NCBI GenBank assembly: GCA_037447655.1
Contig: JBBHKE010002489.1
Coordinates: 15,717-53,507 of the forward strand
Source: Zygnema cylindricum
Taxonomy: Eukaryota; Streptophyta; Zygnematophyceae; Zygnematales; Zygnemataceae
Direction of reading: 5' to 3'
Length of the DNA stretch: 37,791 bases
Within the stretch, counting starts at the first letter, position 1. Every line of letters begins with the position of its first letter. The position numbers and the translations under genes were made by a program. Positions 10,898-26,237 of this stretch are shown here, piece after piece. The notes beneath the pieces were generated by a model. It had not been told where the DNA came from. It ran no database searches and saw only the letters and a program-made list of their open reading frames with translations.

Positions 10898-11340
10898 GGA
10901 ACTGGCTTAATTTCTTAAGCTGTGTTTGAAAAGTGCGGAATTTCCGTACGAATACGCACAAAATTATACACGAAAAAGTACGAGCAGTCCTTTGAAAGGT
11001 GCTGATCTGTTTTACAGTATGTTTTTACAGTAAAGTATGTTACCAGAATGGCATATCATACGAATTTTCCATACTATTAAATTTCGTGCGACTAAGGTTG
11101 CTTCATCTAAAGTTGTGTCTACTTCACGTTATGCAAAGGAGGAGAGAGGGAAAAAACAATCTAATAAAGTCCAAGGAATATGTATGTGTTTTCAAAAAGT
11201 GAGGACGTTTCGTACAAGTGCCACATGAAAATGGCATTTTATTGTCCAAAGAGCCTTAACATTTTGTAAGAATCTCATACGAAAATGGCGTATAAATGTA
11301 CAAAAAATGTAGACATATATAACTCCAAAACATAAGAATG
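10898..11340 (-). promoter_or_regulatory. Putative 5' flank/promoter of the five-exon F-box gene
   Basis: This 440-base stretch lies directly upstream of the ATG at 10897 and before the purine-rich array. It contains the near-palindrome GGAATTTCC with CGTACG beside it, about 40 bases before the start codon, and two similar AAAATGGC blocks near 11228 and 11283. No clear TATA box is seen. Assignment as promoter rests on position only. Confidence 0.4.
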
Positions 11341-11720
11341 AAAATAAGTAAGAGTGAGAGTTGGGAGTTGAGAGTCAAGAGTCGAAAGTCAAAAGTGGAG
11401 TTGACTGTTGAGAGTAGAGAGTTGTGAGAGAGTTGAAAGGAGAAAGTTGAGAAATGAGAACGTGAATGAGAACGCGAATAAGAGAACGAGAGAACGAGAA
11501 TGTGAGAGCCATAACGGGAACGTGAACGAGAATGAGAATGTGGATGAGAATACAAATGAGGATGGGAATGAGAAAATGAATGAGAATGCGAATGAGAATG
11601 GGAACGAGAATGGGACTAGGAAAGAGAATGAAAATAAGAATGAGAAAAGGAATGAGAATGAGCACGGGATGACAATGAAAATGAGAATGAGGATGAGGAC
11701 GAAAATGAGGAGGATGTCAA
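11341..11720. repeat. Purine-rich array: GAGAGTTGAGAGTC then GAATGAGAACGA hexamers
   Basis: The first part (to about 11450) repeats GAGAGTTGRGAGTC-like 7-mers. The second part repeats GAATGA, GAACGA and GGAATG hexamers. The same hexamers make up the larger array at 13776-15118. Both-strand frames here give Glu/Asn/Arg or Ser/Leu/His low-complexity peptides and are not genes. Confidence 0.85.
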
Positions 11721-13775
11721 GCTATATTAACAAACCGCCCAAGAGGGAAGGGAATCGCATGTAACTCCAAGATAGCCAAGAAAGGGGTGAATCCGCGTAG
11801 AGCGCGGAAGGAGGAGGAGCGAGGCCCGGGTCATATGAGATGTTGGAGGTGTTAAGGGGTAGGTGACGATACCCGAAATGTTGAATTCCAGGTCGGAGTG
11901 GGACGTTGAGGAATGAGGCGAAATGGGTTTAGGGAAGAATCGCATGGAGGGTGGGGTCACAGATGGGGTTCTTGCTACATATTCTTGAATGGACCCGGAG
12001 GCGTCCCCGAAGCCTGCATGAGGGAGTATGGGGACCTAAGCCTTCAATATCTGAACGTGAGCGCTCACCAAGTCTATAAGGGACTCCTCGAAGGCGTCAA
12101 GGTCGGCAACCACGAGTCTTGGGAGGAACAAGGAACGATGTCCCGCGCTCTTTGGGATCCTACGGTAGGGGGTCCGGGGGACAACGGGAATTGTCACCCT
12201 CGCCCTTACGTTACGTTTCACTAGTGGGGGTTTGAAGGCATTTGACATCCCCTCGGTCCTAGGACCATACGTAAAAACGGCATGGATTCGTTAGAGGCGA
12301 ACATCGACTATTCCCAAGACCTCCCGAGGGTCTTGGGAAGGAGGGGAGCAACCCCTTAGAGATTAGGAGCTTCACGAGGATGTGGAGGCGAGGCCATCTT
12401 GCGACATTCCTAAGGCCGTCCCTCCTTGTATATAGGATGGCACCTTGGGAGTGTCACATCTAGCGTCCCATAAACAAAATTCGTAAATACATAGTGAAGA
12501 ATCAAGAATAAGACAAAACTGCAACATTAGGCACCGTAGGTGGGGCCATAGCATGGGAAGGGTGGTGACAGTTCTAATGGTTGATCCATCTACCTTAGGT
12601 CCCACCTGGTGAAGGTGTGGTAGAGCATAGGATAGTCTCTAGTTTGTAGCAAGTCCGACCTTAGGTCAGGCGTGTTTTACAAATTAGGCACAGCGAGGGA
12701 TTGAACCACTGATGAGTGGTCACCCGTATGAGGTTTTGTCGTTCCGAAGGAATGACGGTTTCTACATGACTTTGTGTTTGAAGTTTTGTTTCCAATAAAG
12801 AGCTTAAAGCTTCACATCTTCTTCTTCTGTCTTCTCTCATCGGCATTGGTTATTGTCGTAGCGTACGCTTTGTGAGTCTTTGTGGAACATAATGTGGAGT
12901 ATTCTTCCCAATCATTCTTCACTTTAGATATCAAATTCTGGGGACTTGCAAGGTTGCTTTTCATAGGTAATTTAGTTTTGATGGAGTTTAGTTGGATCAT
13001 TTTGGTTTTCGCACTCTTTCGGGTCTTTCCCTAGGTGTTTATTGCTTCTTCGAGTGTCTTTGTTTTACCTATCGTTTTTTCAGTGTGCTCGTTATCTTTG
13101 CCTCGCCTTTCCTTTTTGTTTGCTTCCTTGCACATGTAGTTTTTTAGTTTTTGCATTGTTGCCTCTTTTTGTTCCCATGCACTCAAATGGTTTACCATCA
13201 CGCTTTTTAATAAAGTTGGCATTTTTCTGATAAAGAAAAAAGAGATCATTTATCGACGAGTCTTACTGTTTAAATTCACTTTTAAAGGATGCCTCGAGGC
13301 TCACGATAGAAAGTGTTCCTGATAATCGGAAGGTGGAGGAGTTTGGCTTTTAGCCGTAGTTATTCAAGGACCTCTCGACAGTGGCAGATTCTACCTGGAA
13401 ATCGTGGCCTTTGGATCTAGGTCCAGGTGGGCTGACAAATACTAGGTCACCGGCGATCACTGAAGGTTTTTCATTTCAAAGAAGAGAGTGCACCCCTTGG
13501 GATGAGTGCACAGTTTCGAGATCGGCCAATAAGGAAGGGAGAGCAACATCTGGAGGTACTGTGGGATAGAAAATCTGGAGGGCCCACAGGGAAAATTTGA
13601 AGTTACGAGGGTTTCCTAGGACGTCGAGGGAGGGACGGAGTCACAAAGGACGACGTGAGGAGCATGAGCTTTGGGGAATCAGGGTAGTATGGTATAGATG
13701 GGCAATAACGCCTGGGGGGGGCTTCTTAGGGCCCAGGAGGCCGAGCCTTCTCGCCAACGGCCATGGGCTCGACAA
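11721..13775. other. Unrecognised ~2-kb core between two hexamer arrays
   Basis: This block is visibly richer in G and C than its surroundings (GGCCCGGGTC, GGGGTCCGGGGG, CCCTCGCCC) and has few homopolymers until about 13,000. Short frames exist on both strands, the longest being 103 aa at 11913-12224 plus; none resembles a known family. GGGAAGGGAATCGCATG near 11745 recurs as GGGAAGAATCGCATGG near 11932. An AATAAA sits at 12796-12801. It may be a nonautonomous retroelement remnant or an untranslated locus. No LTR pair or primer site was found by eye. Confidence 0.35.
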
Positions 13776-15118
13776 GGAGGACGCGAATGCGAATGGGAAT
13801 GGGAATGGGAATGAGAATGGGAATGTGTGGGAATGGGAATGAGAAGGGGAAGCAGGAGGAGGAGAATGAGGATGAGAATGAGAATGAGAATGGGAACAAG
13901 AAGGAGAATGAGAAGGAGAATGAGAAGGAGAAGGAGAGGAGGAAGAGAGAATGAGGATGAGGACGAGGATGAGAATGAGAATGGGAATGAGAAGGAGAAG
14001 GAGAGGTGAAGGAGGAGGAGAGAATGAGGATGAGTATGAGAATGAGAATGAGAAGGAGAAGGAGAATGAGAAGGAGAAGGAGAGAAGGAGTTGGAGGAGG
14101 AGCGATTGAGGATGAGGATGAGGATGAGAATGGGAACGAGAAGGAGAATGAGAAGGAAAAGGAGAGGAGGAGGAGAGAATGATGATGAGAATGAGAATTA
14201 GAATGGGGATGAGAAGGAGAAGGAGAAGGAGAGGTGAAGGAGGAGGAAAGAATTGAGGATGAGAATGAGAATGGGAATGGGAACGAGGAGAACGAGAAGG
14301 GGAATGAGAATGAGAAGGAGGAGGGGAGGAGGAGGAGAGAATGTGGATGATGATGAGAATGAGAATGAGAATGGGGATGAGAAGGAGAATGAGAAGGAAA
14401 AGGAGAGGAGGAGGAGGAGAGATGATGAAATGAAGGAGGAATGGGGATGAAGGGAAGGAAAGAGAGTGAAGGAGGAGGAGGAAAGAATTGAGGATGAGAA
14501 TGAGAATGGGAATGGGAACGAGAATGGGAATGTGAACGAGAACGAGAACGAAAAGGAGAATAAGGAGAATGAGAAGGAGAAGGAGAGGAGAGGGAGGAGG
14601 AGAGAATGAGGATGAGGATGAGGATGAGGATGAGGATGAGAATGAGAATGAGAATGACAATGAGGAAGAGAAGGAGAAGGAGAATGAGAGGGAGAAGGAG
14701 AGAAGAAGGAGGAGGAGGAGAGAATGAGAATGAGAATGGGAATGAGAAGGAGAAGTAGAATGAGAATGAGAATGAGAATGGTAATGGAAATGAGAATGAG
14801 CAGGGCAAAGAGAAGGGGAAGGAGGAGGAGGAGGAGGAGGAGGGGGAGAAGGAGAAGGAGAAGGAGAGAAGGAGAAGGAGAGGAGTAGGAGAAGGAGAAG
14901 GAAAAGGAGAAGGAGAAGGAGAAGGAAAAGGAGAAGGAGAAGGAGAAGGAAAAGGCAAAGGAGAAGGAAAAGGAGAAGGAGAAAGGGGAGGAGGAGGAGG
15001 AGCAGGAGAAGGAGCATGGGAACGGGAAAGCGAACAGGAACGGGAAAGCGAACGGGAACGAGAATGGGAACGAGAATGGGAACGAGGAGGAGAATGGGAA
15101 TGGGAATGAGTAGGGGAA
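13776..15118. repeat. ~1.34-kb GAATGA/GAAGGA hexanucleotide array
   Basis: Continuous hexamers (GAATGA, GAATGG, GAAGGA, GAGGAG, GATGAG) on the plus strand, with higher-order blocks of roughly 60-130 bases that recur (for example the block opening GAATGAGGATGAG). Because the unit is a multiple of three and nearly stop-free, long reverse-strand frames up to 528 aa arise, made only of Ser/Leu/Pro/Phe; these are repeat artefacts. It lies about 840 bp beyond the MAPK stop codon. Confidence 0.92.
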
Positions 15119-15549
15119 GGAGAACGAGAATGATAAAAATAATAACAATAACAGCAATAATAATAAAAATAGGAATTAGTAGTAATAGAAAACGTTGCCT
15201 AGGTCTAACAAACAAGTTAGAATGCAAGTTTTACAAGATTGCCTGTAAGAATCAACTTTCACCTCTCCCCGGTTGCAAAATCACATTATCACCATCATCT
15301 ACATTTTCTCCTCGGAACTATTAAAAAATTTACAATACAAAGCCAGATAGCATTAAGACTCACTTTTTGTCATCGTACAATTTTATTCCAATGTTCTTCA
15401 CGAGAACAAAACAAGTCTTTTCTGATTTTCAACCTGAATGCTGTTATCTTCTGTTCATAACCTTTTGAGACCATTACATGCTGTGCTTCCGTAAAAAAGC
15501 CATCCGCTTATTCCCTCAAGCCATTCCGTATAATATCTCGCTTCAATCG

Positions 15550-15581
<32 letters not shown>

Positions 15582-15959
15582 AAGGAAACGGTCGACATCT
15601 TTACGCCTCTCTCTGAAATGAGTTTCACTAGAACAAATGCGTAAGTGAAAACAACGGCAATGGCCAGAAAATAAATAGAATTGAAAGCCCCTGAGCTTTG
15701 GTCCTAGAATAATCAGTGCACCTATTTGACACGACCCAGTCATGTCACGTCTACCAAGCAGACCTTTGAAAGGGAATGTAATACCTGTACAGGAAGGAGG
15801 AGACAACAACATCCACAAAGGTCTTTTTCCTCTGGTGTTCAATTTTTACTTCCCATGAACTTTTCACAATTCTCCCGTATTTTTTTTCTTCTCTCTTGAG
15901 CATCCCAACTTCCCTCCCCTCTTCTCGGAATTCCTACCTTACTCCAAAAAAATCCTAAT
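15119..15959 (-). other. 3' flank of the MAP kinase gene with A28 tract
   Basis: Downstream of the MAPK stop codon on the minus strand. It starts with an AT-rich AATAATAACAATAAC patch beside the hexamer array, then contains a pure run of 28 adenines at 15553-15580 (plus strand). The A-run could be a retroposon tail or simple homopolymer. A reverse-strand AATAAA-like hexamer occurs near 15383. The 99-aa minus frame at 15543-15842 includes the poly-Phe from this run and is not credible. Confidence 0.45.
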
Positions 15960-19504
<3,545 letters not shown>

Positions 19505-21139
19505 GGTTTCTGTTCCCTGCATAAAGAAAGTAAAGAAATTCATAAATCAGTGAGGGGTAAGCTGTAAGAAATAGGAATGTTCAGGAGAATCTAAGATAAA
19601 AATAGCGGGGAAAAAATGCCAACTGTAGGAAGGTTCATGAGGACCATCAGCTTGATAAAAAATGCTTTTAACACTAAACAGAGCATTTCTCCGTATGGCA
19701 TTTTATACTCCGGTGTAAAATAAACGAGCGAAGGCAGGGTACCGAAAGTTACACAGAAGATAAGCTAACTTTCATTTACCAAGCAATCAACATTAACATG
19801 CAGGTTATATTTAAAACATTGCATAATACAAAAAGTTAATCTGGTGCATAAGTTTTGTCCATTGACAATCCGTTACAAGTACACTGCCTGTTGCTATCAG
19901 TGAAAAGAAATTATTTCTGTAAATGCGGAATTAGAATGTAAAACTTAAATTGCAAAATCCCTTCAACAGTGTTAGTAACACTAATTTGTGATTACGCTAA
20001 AAAAAAGCTACGACCGAATAGTGTTATTAACTTTAACAGCGATATGCAGTGCAGCCTTCTAACTTAAAGCAACCTTCAACCAAACTTGAAAAGATTCACA
20101 AGAAAAAAATACACAGAAAACACTAACCTTCCATCACCTTTCTACATTAGTTAAAACAACAGCTACCAAAATGATTTGATTGACTATGCATGCGTAGAGA
20201 TCAATATAATGTTCGAGTATAATCACAATAACTCAAACCTCATTTTCAATAGGAACAAGACTTCTTTGCGAATAAAAAAGACTGGATTATACCTTCTTGT
20301 GAATTCTAAGTACCAACAGCTTATATTCGTTGACAATTAAGTCCTTATTTCCACACATCTTAACCAAAACCAAGAAATGGAGGCCTAGTCAAGCCATTTG
20401 ACCCATCTAATATCTCTAGTTCAACAGCTCAAACGTCACATTAAAAGTAAAACATGTATTAAGTGTACGCTGATAGTTAGTTTCTTTTTCATGTATTCAC
20501 AGAAAAATAATATAACTTTTTTGCAAGCATAATCCTCCTAATTATATCTTATCATCACAATTATGGCCTTCTTATTGATGTAAATCCAAGTTTTTCCAGG
20601 TACTTCATGAACTTATTCTGAGACAATTAATCAAATCAAGCTCATCTACTGAGATTAACATGGATTACACAGAACAACATATGCACAAATTACACAAAAT
20701 TAACTGTACCCAACAAAAATTACACAAGAAAGGATTAACTTTGTGTTCATTGCCCAAAATAGGGAAAGAACTTAAAACTATTTTATAATTATATATGCAG
20801 GTGCTATAAAAAAAACACCAAATCCTATTTTGAAATCATGTGGGATTTATTTTGGAAGCACACAACGTGTTGAAAAGAACCATAAAATTTCCATGGAAAA
20901 AAACAGTCAACCCTTAGTTTTAAATCATCTGCTGACATCCCATGGAAAGAAAACATTCACTCCTGTTTTAATTATTTACATAAATCTACCAAACTGAGCT
21001 GCCTTACATGTGGAGTCAGAAGAAGACCAGTTGTCTCCATTGCAGTTTCCCTGTGGTCTAGAGATAATTCAAAAAAAGATGAAAAGCTGATCTGCACCAG
21101 GTCCAAGTCTGAGCATCAGAACATTAACAACATTAAAAA

Positions 21140-21175
21140 GGGAGAGGGAGAGGGAGAGGGAGAGGGAGAGGGAGC
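21140..21175. repeat. GGGAGA hexanucleotide repeat
   Basis: About six perfect tandem GGGAGA units within the probable MAPK 5'UTR intron. The same hexamer is the backbone of the purine-rich coding runs in the FYVE gene at the right end of the window. Confidence 0.9.
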
Positions 21176-21378
21176 TGCAACGCCAAACTTGCATATAGAA
21201 GGGCGTAAAAAATGGCAATAAAATTTTTGGAAATATGCAAGCAGGGACTTTTGCTTCCTAAGTTACACTGCCAGAATGACTTTTCCTGCAACAAACCTAA
21301 CTGGAACAGAAACAAAACTATTTTATCTTTTTCGGCGACAAAACAAGCAATAAAATCCACAATCCTCACAGAGACCTA

Positions 21379-21550
21379 GTGATACAATGCAGAATACTCA
21401 AATCGATTGACCACCTGATACAATCCAAATACTTCTTTCGATTTATCAAGTGATACATTGCAGAATACTCATTTCGAATGACCGAGGGATACAATGCATA
21501 ATACTGATTTCGAATAACCAAGGGATATAGAATGCTAATTTGGAAAAACG
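21379..21550. repeat. 36-bp minisatellite, five units
   Basis: Units beginning GATACAATGCAGAATACT start at 21381, 21417, 21452, 21488 and 21523 (spacings 36, 35, 36, 35), with the last unit degenerate (GATATAGAATGCTAATTTGG). Each unit carries a TTTCGAATGACC-like second half. It lies in the probable MAPK leader intron. Confidence 0.8.
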
Positions 21551-23549
21551 AGATGCATTAATCGTTAACAAACCGATTCCTCAAAAAAAATAACACACAA
21601 ACTCAAAGCAAAGGTAAAGACTGCCAATGTATTAAAAAAACATGGAAAGAAAAAATGGCATTTTGATCTTCTTCACCTCGTTTGACTGTTTTTCGTTACA
21701 GATGCTCCAAGAACAATATCACCGACTTAGATTGAAATCAAAACGTTCAAAACAGATTCACCGAAATAGCTTAGATATTTAAAAAAAAAGAGATAGATGT
21801 GATTGTGACCAAATAAAAATGTTTAGTCAAAACTTCCAGGAACTCACTATCAAAAAGGTTTTACAAACCAAAACGGCACAAAAAGGATGTGCAAAGACTC
21901 TATTATGGAGAAAATGCCTATCCAGAAAAAGAATCTTCTTCCTGCATGAAAAATAAAAACAAACAAACAATAAATAAAAAGTCTTCCTTGTAAAAAAAAC
22001 AGCTATTTGTTAATCTTCTTTCAAAAACGTCAACCGCCGAGGGTAGAAACTGCACAAAATAAGACTAAAAAGTTCCTGTAAGCTTTCTTTCCTAATGGTC
22101 ACCTGGTAACCCTAAATTTAGGAGCGTTACAGGGAAGACATGGTTCCCTTCCAAGATTGTACTGAAGCAGATAAAACGGAATAATCGCATGACCTGGCAA
22201 ATGTGCGTGGTCTTTAAAACAAAAGCTAGATTTCGTCAACGGCGACTCTGTAACTAACTGAAAATCCTGACCGTCCGTTAATCTGCAAACTAAATTTCGT
22301 CAACGGCGACTCTGCAATTATCCAATAATACGTGAACGTCTTCAGATTCACTTTCTGACGTCAAATTTAAAATCGAGCCGTATATTCATTCCAGTACGCT
22401 ACAGTAAATACTGCAATGTACTTTCATGCAATCTCTGTACATCCTATTAGGGGTATAGTGGCACATAAAATCGATTGACAATTTTTTTGACCTGCATGCA
22501 GAACGCTTAACAAGATCCAAAGAAAGACTTGCACGGTTGCAATTCCACCAGTATCTTTTCAGATAAACCAAGTCAATCTCAGTCGTTGAATCATTCAACA
22601 GTCCAAATGTTATGTAGAAAATCATCATTACTTTATGTATCTTTGTACGAATTCGGGAATATGGGGCAAATAGGTAACGGAAAACACGTCAGATTTCTGC
22701 TCCCTGAAAAGATGGTTTGTGAAAAACAACCTGTTCATCTCACGTCCAGATAATATTTTACAGCCAATCGGATCGTTTTAGGTGTAAATTAAGTAACCAG
22801 TAGAACTGCTACATAAAAACATAAAAAGACAGCTTACGGGCGAAATCCTTCACAGTCTCACCTATGAATGTAACTAAAACTGGAGCATAGAAATCATCCG
22901 CTCGTAGTTGAGACAGAGAAAGTCGCGCCTGCGCTAATCTATTTCGTTCGTACAGTGAAGCTGTAGAACGTTCCAGTTTCTATCTCGTTGTTTTGGATCC
23001 GAACTGTGACATAGAAAGGGAAGAGCTCAGCGCAAACGCATCTTGTTCTGGTCTGACCGTGCAGTTGTAGTTTAACTGGGCAATAACTGACACGAACTTT
23101 GAGTCTGCGCTGAACTTTTCTGTTTCTTTCAACTTTTTTTTTGCAAAGCTCCTACAAGGCTACAAGTCCCGGGGTAAACTTTTAGAAGTCAAAAGCAGTC
23201 AGCATTTTCTGCCATCATTTGGTACCATGTTTGTACGAGTTTTGTACTTTTTGTAATTTATGACCTAAGCGCTTGCTCGGAGCAAAAGTCATTTTTGCGA
23301 AACGTGTTTTCCTTAGGGTGCGTCTCTATGTACTTCAAACTTAGAGATTTTTTTTGTTTTTTAGCGCAGATCCGGCGGACCCGGATTTCGGGTGTCCCTA
23401 TGTGTACCAAACGAAATTGTCACTTAAGGGCGTGACGGTTGTATACGTCGACAATGCCCGTGACGGCTGTCAACGTCTACAATCTGTGATGACGCACGTT
23501 ATTTTTCGTAACTGCTTGTGACGTCACGTGACTTTTCGTGACATTTGCA

Positions 23550-25575
23550 GGATTCACACTAGAAACGGATGGTGAATTGCTGCATTCACACCGGACATGG
23601 ATGATGTATGAGATGAGGAAATGAATGATCCCGTACCATTCATTTCGCAAAAAAACAAAAACAGAGGCGCCAAACTGACCGACTGCTCGGCTGTCAACCT
23701 TTTTGGAGCGTAGCGACGGACAAAATATACGATTTGGAGCGTAGCGACGGACAAAAACGTACGGTCAAGTGCGTCAAAACTTGACAACTGAGGTAAGTCA
23801 TCTTCTTTTCCGGGAACCCTTTTCGGAATGCAGAAATCCGACTTTGAAAAAACATGAAGTCGCATGTCGAATGATCATTCGTACTGTACGAAATTTTCTA
23901 AAATGGTAACCCATAAACGAATAACCAATCAAAATCAACTAGAATCGAACGTAAAAAAATATAAAGTTATTTTTTTTTTGTAATTTTGACGAAACAATCA
24001 TCTAAAATATAACGTAAAAAAATGTCAAAAACGATGGCTTGGTACGGACGGATTTGAGTCATTCGACGCTTAATCGTACTGCAGCATGAACCACATCGCG
24101 ACGTTTTAGTTGACATGCGATGACGTCAAAGGCGATTCACGTCCAAACAAAACAAAAGGACATTCGTTTCCTCATCTCATTCATCATCTATTTCCGGTGT
24201 GAATGCAGCAAATATGAGATGACGAAATGAATGCTCCCGCACCATTCATTTCGCAAAAAAACAAAAAACAGAGGCGCCAAACAGCTCGACCGCTCGGCTG
24301 TCAACCTTTTTGGAGCGTAGCGACAGACAAAATACACTTTTTGGAGCGTAGCGGCGGACAAAACATATGGTCAAGTGCGTCAAATTTTGACAACTGTGGT
24401 AAGTCATTTTCTTTTCCGGAAACCCTTTTCGGAATGCATATTTCCGATTTAGAAGAAAAATGAAGTCGTATCCCGAATGAATGATCCGTACTATAACTAT
24501 ATTTTTTAAATGCTAACCCATTGTCAAATAGCCAATCAAAATCATCTAAAATAAGGGTGTGTCCCCATGTGCATAAGTAAGGGTTTTTTTTTGTCGTTTT
24601 CCTGTAAAACTTAGCGTCGTACTGCCTAAGTTCCAACCGTACAAAGGAATCGCAAATTTGTAGAGTACAATTTGCGTCACCCTCGAACTTAGGATGTACG
24701 AAAATTTGTAGTCTTGTGTTTTTCGACCCACTTCGACGACAAAAAACGTCATCTTCAACCTTATCTTTAAAACACATGCGCGATGTGATTTAAAACTAGG
24801 GATTTTATGTAAACAAATAGGAACACATATTCGCACGTGCCGCAATTTTCGAAGTATTTCACACGATTTTCAAAGACAAAAAAAAGTACGGAAGTCGCTA
24901 TGTTTTGTCCGTTTGCATTTAATACGACAAAAAAAATTACACTTTTTGTTTGGTTTTGTCCGTTTTCGTCCAGTACGGATTTTTTTTTTGCAGGGGTCTC
25001 GAAATTCCGATGCCATTTCACGTCGACCGGACAGGAGACGCAAAGGCAAAGCGCAACTTCTTCAACCGTGAAACGGTACAGGGTGGAAGGCGGTACGTCT
25101 ACAATGTCACGGTAAGACATGCGACGCCACACAAGCAGTTCTAAAAAATAACGTCCGACAACACAGATTGTAGACGTTGACAACCGTCACAGGCATTGTC
25201 GACGTATACAATCGTCACAAACGTAACTTACGATGCGTTTTTACACATAGGGACACTTGAAAAGCGGGTCCGCCGGATCCGCGTTAAAATACAAAGTAAG
25301 TTCGCTAAGTTACAAGTACATGGGGACATACCCTAAAACGTAAAAAAAAATAAACTTAAAACTTCTTTAGAACTTTGACGAAACGTCCTCCCCCCTTCTT
25401 ACCGATGGTTTGGTACGGACGGATTTGAGTCATCGTCGCATAATCGTACGGCAACATGAGTCACATCGCGACGTTTTTGTTGACGTGAGATGATGTTAAG
25501 GGCGATTCACGTCCAAACAAATAAAAATGACATTCATTTCCTCATCTCATTCATCATCCATTTATAGTGTGAATC
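23550..25575. mobile_element. Element A: tandem pair inserted in E1
   Basis: The insertion starts GGATTCACACTAG and ends GTGTGAATC, flanked by TTGCA on both sides (23545-23549, 25576-25580). Copy A1 (about 23581-24208) has inverted ends: GCATTCACACCGGACATGG against CCGGTGTGAATGC. Copy A2 starts at about 24209 in direct orientation and ends at 25575; it repeats the whole A1 body, including a doubled TTTGGAGCGTAGCGACGGAC motif and CTTTTCCGG..CCCTTTTCGGAATGC. A2 is interrupted by E2. Short frames inside both copies are parallel and noncoding in character. Superfamily is unassigned (apparent 5-bp duplication). Confidence 0.75.
24555..25333. mobile_element. TIR element E2 (779 bp), intact inverted copy of E1
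   Basis: Begins GGGTGTGTCCCCATGTGC and ends with the reverse complement GGGGACATACCC. TAA is duplicated at 24552-24554 and 25334-25336. Read in reverse complement it matches E1: its last ~190 bp correspond to 23316-23510 and its first ~560 bp to the reverse complement of 25581-26125. It sits inside copy A2, whose left and right halves resume cleanly on either side. Frames over it (up to 158 aa with flank) have no recognisable transposase. Confidence 0.88.
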
Positions 25576-26237
25576 TTGCAATTGTAGACCTACCGCCCTC
25601 CAGCCTGTGTCGTTTCACGGTTGAAAAAGATGCGTTTTGATTTTGCGTCTATTGTCGGCTCGACGTGAAATGACATAGGAACCTTGAGACCCCTGCAAAA
25701 AAAAAATCCGTACCGGATGGAAACGGACAAAACAAAACAAACTGTGTACTTCTCTTTGTCCTATTAAAAAAAAACCGACAAACATAGCGAATCGTGAACA
25801 CTTCCACGTCGCTTGAAATCGTTTTAAATTTTTCAAAAAATACAGCACGTGCGAATATATGTTCCTATTTGTTTATAGAAAATCTATAATTTTAAAATAC
25901 ATCGCGCATGTGTTTTTATCATAAGGTTGAAGATGACGTTTTTTGTCGTCGAAGTGGGTCGAAAAACACAAGACCACAACATGTAGTACAACTTAAATTC
26001 GATGATGACGCAAAATGTACTTCTATTTTTCTCTATTTTTTTGTACGGTTGAAACTTACACGGCTCTAAGTTTTACAGGAAAACGACAAAAAAAAACACT
26101 TACTTAAGCACACAGAGACGCACCCTTAGGCAGATACCAACGGGTCGAGTCTGATATGAAAGTTTATTAGTAACTTCTACACATAAATGTCTGAGGCAGA
26201 AGTTACGATAATGACAAACGATAAGTGTTATTACTTA

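Larger units (their letters stand above)
19505..22862 (-). other. MAPK leader exon part and probable long 5'UTR intron
   Basis: The acceptor at 19517-19518 (CTTTATGCAG on the minus strand) defines leader exon sequence 19505-19516. The best upstream donor I see is ATAG/GTGAGA with the exon ending at 22863, followed upstream by moderately GC-richer DNA (to about 23,150) that could be leader and promoter. That would make a 5'UTR intron of about 3.35 kb. The interval has no coding frame of note, consistent with an intron. It contains the two minisatellites listed separately and a 21-bp direct repeat (TTTCGTCAACGGCGACTCTG) at about 22231 and 22295. Donor choice is an inference. Confidence 0.45.
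23316..26125. mobile_element. TIR element E1 (779 bp net), PIF/Harbinger-like MITE, interrupted
   Basis: Left end GGGTGCGTCTCTATGTAC at 23316 and right end the reverse complement (GAGACGCACCC) finishing at 26125. TTA is directly duplicated at 23313-23315 and 26126-26128. The interior is split by a roughly 2-kb insertion (23550-25580 counting one target copy). The remaining 234 + 545 bp equal 779 bp, exactly the length of the inverted copy E2. A 3-bp TTA/TAA duplication with GGG-starting ends is typical of PIF/Harbinger-derived Tourist MITEs. It has no transposase-like frame. Confidence 0.82.

Noticed and set aside
12660-12730. tRNA-like B-box (GGTTCAATCC on the minus strand)
   Set aside because: No A-box at the right distance, no cloverleaf, and no SINE-like tail that I can trace.
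13641-15227. Reverse-strand frames of 528, 410 and 319 aa
   Set aside because: They are Ser/Leu/Pro/Phe translations of the hexamer satellite in all three reverse frames at once, with no non-repetitive coding segment or domain.
15543-15842. Poly(A) tract at 15553 as a retroposed gene copy
   Set aside because: No recognisable coding sequence or target duplication flanks the A28 run; simple homopolymer cannot be excluded.
21379-21550. Evenly spaced ~36-bp repeats suggesting a CRISPR array
   Set aside because: Units are directly contiguous with no unique spacers, there are no cas genes, and the context is a eukaryotic intron.
23554-24777. Minus-strand frames of 103 and 158 aa sharing residues
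   Set aside because: The similarity is explained by the duplicated noncoding element A, and the longer frame runs across the boundary into element E2.
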